From Streptomyces sp. S4.7 (GTDB taxonomy: Bacteria > Actinomycetota > Actinomycetes > Streptomycetales > Streptomycetaceae), in the NCBI RefSeq assembly GCF_010384365.1, contig NZ_CP048397.1:6902585-6966584 (forward strand): DNA of 64,000 nucleotides. Direction: 5' to 3'. Of this stretch, positions 58,402 to 64,000 are shown in pieces; the first letter of the stretch is position 1, and each line of letters begins with the position of its first letter. Both the position numbers and the translations under genes were made by a program. The notes under the pieces are model-generated. The model was not told where the DNA came from and made no database searches. It saw only the letters and a program-made list of their open reading frames with translations.

Positions 58402-59313
58402 ATGGCAAGACCGCAGGCATCGCTTCGCGAGGACGTCCGCATGTTGGGCAGCCTCGTCAAGTTCCGAATGGCCAGCGACTGGACCAAGAAGGTCCAGAGC
58501 ATTTACGAGATGTACCCCCCTGGGCACCTCATGACCGAGGAGAGCACCTACTTCAACCAGGGGTACTGGGAGACCGGGAACGAGACGTACGACGCGGCCC
58601 AGGAAGCCCTCGCCGGCCTGCTGGCCGACACCGTGGGCATGCGCGAGGGCGACACCGTCCTCGACTGCGGATTCGGCTACGGAGACCAGGACTTCTACTG
58701 GCTCAAGAGCCGTAGGCCCCGGCAGATCTTCGGCATCAACATCACGCCGAAGCACGTCGAGTTCGCGAGCGACCGGGCGCGGCGCGAAGGCGTCACGGAC
58801 CGGGTCAACTTCCAGCTCGCCTCCGCCACGGAGATCCCGTTCCCCGACAACACCTTCGACCGCGTCGTGTCGCTGGAGTCGGCCATGCACTACCAGCCGC
58901 GCAGCCAGTTCTTCAAGGAGGCCTACCGCGTCCTCAAGCCCGGCGGTGTCATCGCCACGGCCGACATCGTCCCCATGCCCGGCGCGGGACCGCGAGAGAA
59001 CCTCAAGGCCCACGCACTCGGCTGGCTCAAGTGGACCGTCGACGACCGCAACTGGCACGACCGGGACGTCTACGCCGAGAAGCTGAGCCAGACGGGCTTC
59101 GAATCGGTCGGCGTCACGACCATCCAGCCCAAGGTGTGGGAGCCCTGGCGCGCCTACATCACCAAGAAGGTCGCCGACCCGGCGTTCAAGCCCACCGTGA
59201 GCAAGCTCTACTACCGTGTCCTGCAGAAGGCATGGGCGGACCCCGAGCTGCTCAAGCGGGAACTGGAGACCGTGGACTACATCATGGCGGCCGGCACCAA
59301 GCCCCTGACCTGA
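58402..59313 (+). CDS. SAM-dependent O-methyltransferase
   Basis: Class I methyltransferase of 303 residues, with a strong AGGAGGAAAG before ATG at 58402. Motif I is VLDCGFGYGDQD, followed by IFGINITPKHVEFA (acidic loop replaced by a GINIT segment, as in several macrolide and ansamycin methyltransferases). Later motifs are FDRVVSLESAMHY and YRVLKPGGVIATAD. The N-terminal helices (residues 1-60, with MYPPGHLM) fit the family that methylates sugar or polyketide hydroxyls. Tetronasin-type polyethers carry one methoxy group on the starter-derived end, so this enzyme is the likely source (inference). It is the only methyltransferase gene in the window. Confidence 0.88.
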   Translation: MARPQASLREDVRMLGSLVKFRMASDWTKKVQSIYEMYPPGHLMTEESTYFNQGYWETGNETYDAAQEALAGLLADTVGMREGDTVLDCGFGYGDQDFYWLKSRRPRQIFGINITPKHVEFASDRARREGVTDRVNFQLASATEIPFPDNTFDRVVSLESAMHYQPRSQFFKEAYRVLKPGGVIATADIVPMPGAGPRENLKAHALGWLKWTVDDRNWHDRDVYAEKLSQTGFESVGVTTIQPKVWEPWRAYITKKVADPAFKPTVSKLYYRVLQKAWADPELLKRELETVDYIMAAGTKPLT

Positions 59314-59331
59314 CCGGGGGCATGACATGCA

Positions 59332-59362
59332 GTGGGGGCGGTCCACCAGGGACCGCCCCCAC
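59332..59362. terminator. Bidirectional terminator hairpin
   Basis: GTGGGGGCGGTCC (59332-59344) pairs perfectly with GGACCGCCCCCAC (59350-59362) around ACCAG, between the convergent methyltransferase and MFS genes. Confidence 0.9.
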
Positions 59363-59425
59363 TGTCGTACGTATGTCAGGAGTACCGGCCCCGGCTGTCA
59401 GCACTACCGGGCCCGGCACACCGGC

Positions 59426-60694
59426 TCAGGACACCGCGCGGATCCGCAGCACCAGCGCGCTGCCGCCCAGCGTCAGCACCGCCGACAGAGCGAAGAGCGC
59501 GGGGTAGCCCGCCAGCGACACCACGGGCCCGGCGATGGCCGGGGCCAGCAGGTTCGGAGCCGTATTGGCCACGTTCACCAGCCCCAGGTCCTTCCCCCGG
59601 TCCGTCGCCGACGGCAGAACCTCCGTCACCAGCGCGGAGTGGACAGCCAGATACACACCGAAACCGGCACCGAGAATGGCCGCCGCCAGCACAGCCGCCG
59701 GCCAGGTCGGTGACACCGCCATCACCACCGAGGCCAGCGCCAGGACGGCGCCCGCGCCCAGCACGAACACCTTCCGGCGCCCGACCCTGTCCGACCAGTA
59801 ACCACCGAGCACGATGGTGACGAGCAGGAAGAGCGTGGTGACCGCGGTGAGCTGGAGGACGGCCTCGTCGGCGTCCTTCACCTTCACCGAGTCCTGAAGG
59901 AAGTACAGCAGGTACAACGAGGCGGCGGCGCCGCTGAGCTGGGTGATGAAACGGCTCGCCCACGCCCAGCCGAAGTCCGGATGACGCCGCGGACTGATCC
60001 ACATACCGCGCAGCAGCGACCCCAGCGGCGGGCGCGCCGCGAGCGGCAGCGGATCGTCCGGCGTCAGCAGGACGAACGGCAGCATCAGACCCACCACCAC
60101 GAGCCCCAGCGCCACATAGCCCGGACGCCCGGGAACCACGGCCGACACCAGCCCGACACCGAGCACCGCGCCCAGCACCTGCGGCAGGTTCACCCACCCC
60201 GACACCAGTCCGCGCTGCCTCACCGGCACCCGGTCCGGCACCGCGGCCGTCAGCGTGGCCAGCATCATGTTCAGCCCCACCTGCACGAACACCCACGCCA
60301 CCGCGACACCGGCGATCGTGTCCTGCCGCGACAGGGCCACCAGGGCCACGGCACCCAGCACCGCGCCACCGACCGTCCACGGCCGCCGCCGCCCCAGCCG
60401 GCCCGTCGTCCGGTCGGACAACGCACCCACCAGTGGAGTCGTCAGCAGCACCGCCAGTGCACCCGCACCCGTCACCCAGCCCAGCAGCGACTTCTTGTTC
60501 TCCGGTGAGATGTGCTGGATCTGATCCGGCAGCAGCACCTGGAGCGGAGCCATGAAGGCCATCCACACACCGAGATTCGCCAGGACCAGGAGCAGGGTCC
60601 ACGGTCTGCTGACCGGCTCCGTCGGCTCGGCGAGAGCCGCGTAGGACGGCGCGGCCTCCTGCGGTTGCCGTACGGGGGTGCTGGGGGTGCTCAC
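59426..60694 (-). CDS. MFS transporter
   Basis: Membrane protein of 422 residues with about 12 hydrophobic helices, for example TLLLVLANLGVWMAFMAPL, VLGAVALVALS, VGLMLPFVLL and LQLTAVTTLFLLVTIVLGGY. The MFS signature loops are present as GALSDRTTGRLGRRRPW between helices 2 and 3 and GGYWSDRVGRRKVFVLG in the second half. A soluble N-terminal tail of about 30 residues precedes the first helix. Its start overlaps the MonB-like gene stop (ATGA type), so it is translated with the polyether genes. It probably exports the polyether or an intermediate, in addition to the ABC pump. Confidence 0.9.
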   Translation of the reverse strand: MSTPSTPVRQPQEAAPSYAALAEPTEPVSRPWTLLLVLANLGVWMAFMAPLQVLLPDQIQHISPENKKSLLGWVTGAGALAVLLTTPLVGALSDRTTGRLGRRRPWTVGGAVLGAVALVALSRQDTIAGVAVAWVFVQVGLNMMLATLTAAVPDRVPVRQRGLVSGWVNLPQVLGAVLGVGLVSAVVPGRPGYVALGLVVVGLMLPFVLLTPDDPLPLAARPPLGSLLRGMWISPRRHPDFGWAWASRFITQLSGAAASLYLLYFLQDSVKVKDADEAVLQLTAVTTLFLLVTIVLGGYWSDRVGRRKVFVLGAGAVLALASVVMAVSPTWPAAVLAAAILGAGFGVYLAVHSALVTEVLPSATDRGKDLGLVNVANTAPNLLAPAIAGPVVSLAGYPALFALSAVLTLGGSALVLRIRAVS

Positions 60695-61110
60695 CGCACC
60701 CCCTGGGCTGCCGACGCGGCCGGCGTGACACTGGTGTCCGTACGACCCCAGAACAGCCGCATCTCCCGGATCAGCCCGTCGGCACCCACCCGCAGCAGGG
60801 CGATGAACGCGACGGTCAGCCGGCTCCCCGCCGGCAGCCGCGCGTCGTCCAGTTCGGCCGTGGCCGGCAGCAGCACGTGCTCGTCGTCCAAGGACGCCAC
60901 CGGAACCCCGGGCGTTTCGAGTACGCGGGAGGCGACCGCGCGGGCCAAGTGCTCCCGGAGCGCTGTCAGGCCCGTCAGCGTGCCACTCCCGACCGGGTCC
61001 TCGTACCGGATCTCCGGCGAGAACAACGCCAGGGCGCCATCCACGTCACCGGCGTTCAGACGGTGGCAGTACTCCAGGGCCACCTTCTTGCGCTCCGCCT
61101 CATCAGGCAT
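60691..61110 (-). CDS. Polyether epoxide hydrolase/cyclase (MonB-like)
   Basis: Protein of 139 residues with the ketosteroid-isomerase/limonene-epoxide-hydrolase fold. It matches MonBI as I recall it: AERKKVALEYCHRLNAGDVD at the N-terminus, IRYEDPVGSGTLTGLTALREH, and IREMRLFWGRTD at the end; the EDPVG segment holds the expected catalytic Asp. The family opens polyene epoxides in cyclic ether formation. Its ATG lies inside the last codons of the upstream PKS gene (8-bp overlap), and its stop overlaps the MFS start. Only one copy is visible, and monensin-type clusters have two; a second may lie outside the window or not be needed for a single tetrahydrofuran. Confidence 0.9.
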   Translation of the reverse strand: MPDEAERKKVALEYCHRLNAGDVDGALALFSPEIRYEDPVGSGTLTGLTALREHLARAVASRVLETPGVPVASLDDEHVLLPATAELDDARLPAGSRLTVAFIALLRVGADGLIREMRLFWGRTDTSVTPAASAAQGVR

Positions 61111-64000
61111 GCGAGTTCCTTCCCAGGTCCTTGTCGATAAAGTCGAACAGCTCGTCGCTGGAGGCCCCCTGGAGCCGGTCGGACGTCGTGTCCTCCCGTG
61201 CGGCGGCCTCCCGCTCGTTCCGGTCCGCGTTGAGCCTCGCCAGCACCGCGGTCAGCCGCAGGGCCACCCGGTCGAGGACCGAATCATCGGTCCCGGCGAG
61301 CAACGCCGCGTCCAGCCGGTCCAGTTCGGCGAGCGGGTTCTTCGGCACCGTCACCGCCACCGCTTCGCCGGACGCCGGGCCCCCGGCGAACAACTCCTCG
61401 TGGAGGTGGAGCGCCACGGCCTTCGGCGAGGGGTGGTCGAAGACCAGCGTGGCGGGCAGCCGCAGCCCCGTCGTCGCGGCCAGCCGGTTCCGCAGCTCGA
61501 CCGCGGTGAGCGAATCGAAGCCCAGATCCTTGAACGCCTTGTCCGGCGACGCCGATGCCCCCGGACCATGACCGAGAACCGCGCTCACATGGGCGGAGAC
61601 CAGCTTCACCAACTCCTCCCGCGCCTCGTGCACCTCCAGCCCGGACAGCCGGCCGAGCAGCCCGGTGGGTCCGCCCGGCGTGCTCCCGGCGGCCGCGCGC
61701 CGGACAGGCCGCACCAGTCCACGCATCAACGGGGGCACGCTGTCCGCATCGATGTGCGAGGGGGACAGCTCCGCGGGCAGCAGCATCGGGGGTTCCCCCG
61801 GGGCAGCCGCGATGTCGAACAGCGCCATACCCGTCTCACTCGTCATCGGCACCAGCCCGGACCGCCTCAGCTTGGCCACGTGACCGTCGTCCATGTGGGC
61901 GGTCATGCCGGTGGGTTGTGCCCAGTAGCCCCAGGCGAGTGAGGTGGTGGGTTGTCCGTTGTGGTGGCGGTGGTGGGCGAGGGCGTCGAGGAAGGTGTTG
62001 GCGGTGGCGTAGTTGGCTTGTCCGGTGGCGCCGAGGGTGGCGGCGGCGGAGGAGAAGAGGATGAACGCGTCGAGGTTGTGGTCGGCTGTGAGTTGGTGGA
62101 GGTTCCAGGCGGCGTCGACCTTGGGGGCGAGTACGGTGGTGAGCTGTTGGGGGGTGAGGTTGTCGATGGTGGCGTCGTCGAGGACGCCTGCGGTGTGGAT
62201 GACGGCGGTGAGGGGGTGTTCGGCGGGGATGGTGTCCAGCAGTGCGGTGAGCTGTTGCCGGTCGGCGGCGTCGCACGCGGCGATACGGACGTCGGCCCCC
62301 AGCGCGGTCAGCTCCTTCAGCAGGGCCTGGGCCCTCTCCGTCTCCGGGCCGGTCCTGCTGGTCAGGAGGAGGTGGCGGGCGCTGTGGTGAGTGACGAGGT
62401 GGCGGGCGATGTGGGTGCCGAGGGTGCCGGTGCCGCCGGTGATGAGGGTGGTGCCGTGGGGGTTGGGGGTGAGGGTGTTGCCGGGTGTGGGGGTGTGGCG
62501 GGCGAGGCGGGGGACGAGTGTGTCCCCGTTGCGGAGGGCGAGTTTGGGTTCGCCGGCGGTAGTGGCGGCGTGGACGGCGCCGGGGAGGTGCTTGTTGCTG
62601 TCGGGGTGGTTGTCGGTGTCGATGAGGGTGATGCGGTGGGGGTGTTCGTTCTGGGCGCTGCGGATGAGGCCCCAGAGGGGTGCGTGGGTGAGGTCCGTTA
62701 TGTTCTCGCCGGGGTGGGTGGTGACGGCGTGGTGGGTGAGGACGATGAGGTGGCGGTCGGTGTTGGCGGGGTCGGTGAGCCAGTCCTGGAGGTGCTGGAG
62801 GGTCTGGGCGGCGGCGTGGTGGACCTGCTGGGGGAGGGGCAGGTCGGGGTCGGCCGGATCGAGTTCGAGGTGGGTGATCGACTCGGGTGGGGCGGTGGCG
62901 GGTGTTCCGGCGGTGAGGATCGTCCAGGCTTGGTGGTCGCCGGCGTCTGTGCCGCCGTCACTCGCCAGGGCGGTCGCGGTCCACTCGACAGCGAACAGCC
63001 GGTTGTGGGTGCTGGTGCCGGCCGCCGCCAACTGCGCCGTATCGATGGCACGCATGGTGAGGGCCTGGATGCGCGCGACCAACGCGCCCTGGGGGTCGGT
63101 GAGTACGAGCGAGACAGAGGATGCGTCCGTCTGCGTGATACGTGCCCGCACCGAGGTCGCCCCGGTGGAGAACAGCTCTACGCCCGACCACGAGAACGGC
63201 AACTGGACACGCTGCTCGTCGGACGACCCGAGTGCGAGGGTGTGGAGTGCGGCGTCGAGGAGTGCGGGGTGGATGCCGTAGCCGGTGACGTCGGTGTCGG
63301 GGTCGAGTTCGATCTCGGCGTAGAGGTTGTCTCCGTCGCGCCAGGCCGCGGTGAGTCCTTGGAAGGCGGGGCCGTAGCCGTAGCCGTGGGTGGCGAGGTC
63401 GTCGTAGAGGCTGTCGGTGCTGAGCGCGGTGGCATCGGCGGGCGGCCAAGAAGCAGGCTCGGCAGGGTAGTTCGTCGCCCCGGCGTCTGCGAGCAGACCT
63501 GTGGCGTGGAGGGTCCAGGGTTCGTCGTCGGCTTGGCGGGAGTGGATGGTGACGGGGATGAGGTCCTGAGTGGCCGGGTCTTCGGGGCCGGTGGCTATGT
63601 GGAGTTGGACGGTTTCGTTTTCGGGGATGGTGAGGGGGGTTTGGAGGGTGAGTTCGGTGAGGTGGGGGTGGTTTGTGTGGTGTCCGGCGTGGAGTGCGAG
63701 GTCGATGTAGGCGGTGCCGGGGAGGAGGATTGTGCCGGTGACGGTGTGGTCGGCGAGCCAGGGGTGGGTGCGGAGTGAGAGTGTGCCGGTGAAGGTGGTG
63801 GTGTGGTTGTCGGGGTGTTGGATGGTGGCGGCGAGGAGTGGGTGGTTGGCGGGGGTGAGGCCGGCGGTGGTGAGGTTTGCTTGTGTGGGTGTGTCGTTTA
63901 GCCAGTAGTGCTGGTGTTGGAAGGCGTAGGTGGGGAGGGTGGTGGGTTGGGTGGTGGGGGTGGGCCAGGTGGTGGGTGTGTTGTGGGTGTGGAGGGTGGC
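61103..64000 (-). CDS. Modular PKS, C-terminal part (AT end-DH-KR-ACP-docking), 5' end beyond window
   Basis: The minus-strand frame is open from base 64000 to the stop at 61103, giving 965 residues with no start in the window. It begins in the AT-DH linker (LPTYAFQHQHYWL). The DH is intact: HTVTGTILLP, then IHPALLDAALH. The KR has GTTLITGGTGTLG, an LDD motif (B-type) and Tyr in GQANYATAN, so the module should leave a trans double bond. The ACP has GFDSLTAVEL. A C-terminal docking domain (about the last 75 residues, ending with an ELFDFIDKDLG motif) shows that the chain passes to another subunit. The AT specificity motif lies outside the window. It overlaps the MonB-like gene by 8 bp. Confidence 0.93.
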   Translation of the reverse strand, partial: ATLHTHNTPTTWPTPTTQPTTLPTYAFQHQHYWLNDTPTQANLTTAGLTPANHPLLAATIQHPDNHTTTFTGTLSLRTHPWLADHTVTGTILLPGTAYIDLALHAGHHTNHPHLTELTLQTPLTIPENETVQLHIATGPEDPATQDLIPVTIHSRQADDEPWTLHATGLLADAGATNYPAEPASWPPADATALSTDSLYDDLATHGYGYGPAFQGLTAAWRDGDNLYAEIELDPDTDVTGYGIHPALLDAALHTLALGSSDEQRVQLPFSWSGVELFSTGATSVRARITQTDASSVSLVLTDPQGALVARIQALTMRAIDTAQLAAAGTSTHNRLFAVEWTATALASDGGTDAGDHQAWTILTAGTPATAPPESITHLELDPADPDLPLPQQVHHAAAQTLQHLQDWLTDPANTDRHLIVLTHHAVTTHPGENITDLTHAPLWGLIRSAQNEHPHRITLIDTDNHPDSNKHLPGAVHAATTAGEPKLALRNGDTLVPRLARHTPTPGNTLTPNPHGTTLITGGTGTLGTHIARHLVTHHSARHLLLTSRTGPETERAQALLKELTALGADVRIAACDAADRQQLTALLDTIPAEHPLTAVIHTAGVLDDATIDNLTPQQLTTVLAPKVDAAWNLHQLTADHNLDAFILFSSAAATLGATGQANYATANTFLDALAHHRHHNGQPTTSLAWGYWAQPTGMTAHMDDGHVAKLRRSGLVPMTSETGMALFDIAAAPGEPPMLLPAELSPSHIDADSVPPLMRGLVRPVRRAAAGSTPGGPTGLLGRLSGLEVHEAREELVKLVSAHVSAVLGHGPGASASPDKAFKDLGFDSLTAVELRNRLAATTGLRLPATLVFDHPSPKAVALHLHEELFAGGPASGEAVAVTVPKNPLAELDRLDAALLAGTDDSVLDRVALRLTAVLARLNADRNEREAAAREDTTSDRLQGASSDELFDFIDKDLGRNSHA
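63896..64000 (-). repeat. 105-bp tract nearly identical (inverted) to 41901-42005
   Basis: Read on the minus strand, this AT-linker tract matches 41901-42005 of the giant PKS in all but two bases (a synonymous Tyr codon and a synonymous Leu codon). The two copies are in opposite orientation in the window, about 22 kb apart. The match may continue past the window edge. It indicates recent gene conversion or module exchange. Confidence 0.85.

Noticed and set aside
61103..63202. Treating the ATG at 63202 as the start of a complete DH-KR-ACP gene
   Set aside because: It would cut the DH in half. The frame stays open to base 64000 and the upstream part encodes the DH active-site motif HTVTGTILLP and the AT linker.
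61952..63778. Plus-strand open frame of about 600 codons rich in Gly and Val
   Set aside because: It is the reverse of the DH-KR coding sequence; the T/G-rich look comes from the C-saturated codons on the minus strand.

Overview
The window is high-GC actinomycete DNA, almost certainly Streptomyces: strong G/C at third codon positions, GTG and TTG starts, a SARP regulator, P450 plus small ferredoxin, and megasynthases. Nearly all of it is secondary-metabolite biosynthesis. Two chemically different halves sit side by side. Both are truncated or continue past the window edges.

Left half (1 to about 25.6 kb): an isonitrile-type polyketide system. A fatty acyl-AMP ligase (cut by the window start) diverges from two PKS proteins: AT-ACP-KS-ACP-KS-ACP-KR, then KS-AT(dead)-DH-ACP-TE. 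A free thioesterase follows. Facing them is a tight minus-strand operon, in transcription order: ScoE-like isonitrile-forming non-heme iron oxygenase, ScoD/FcoT-like thioesterase fold protein, an iterative highly reducing PKS (KS-AT-DH-ER-KR-ACP), an AMP-dependent acyl ligase, a P450 and a 3Fe-4S ferredoxin. Known sco-type isonitrile clusters feed an NRPS. No NRPS is present here, so the isonitrile acid is inferred to become part of a polyketide or lipid.

Middle (26.0 to 30.6 kb): a SARP activator, a two-gene ABC exporter resembling ionophore-resistance pumps, and a MarR-like regulator.

Right half (30.8 to 64 kb): a tetronate polyether ionophore pathway of the tetronasin/tetronomycin type (inference). 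A 5,020-residue PKS carries a decarboxylating KSQ loading module, a malonyl KR-DH module and a methylmalonyl fully reducing module. That order predicts CH3-CH=CH-CH2-CH(CH3)-CO-, the carbon pattern of the 5-(1-methoxyethyl)-3-methyl-tetrahydrofuran terminus of tetronasin. A separate one-module PKS (KS-AT-dead KR-ACP, no TE) fits the last, unreduced extension before tetronate release. Tailoring genes are a MonCI/Lsd18-like flavin epoxidase, a MonB-like epoxide hydrolase/cyclase, a beta-barrel cyclase candidate, a second flavoprotein resembling PyrE3-type cyclases, a P450, an O-methyltransferase, two divergent KSIII homologues and an MFS transporter. Another modular PKS runs off the right edge.

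Direct repeats built on TTAG, spaced by 11 bp (or 22 bp), precede genes in both halves. These look like SARP boxes and suggest that the one SARP gene controls both pathways.
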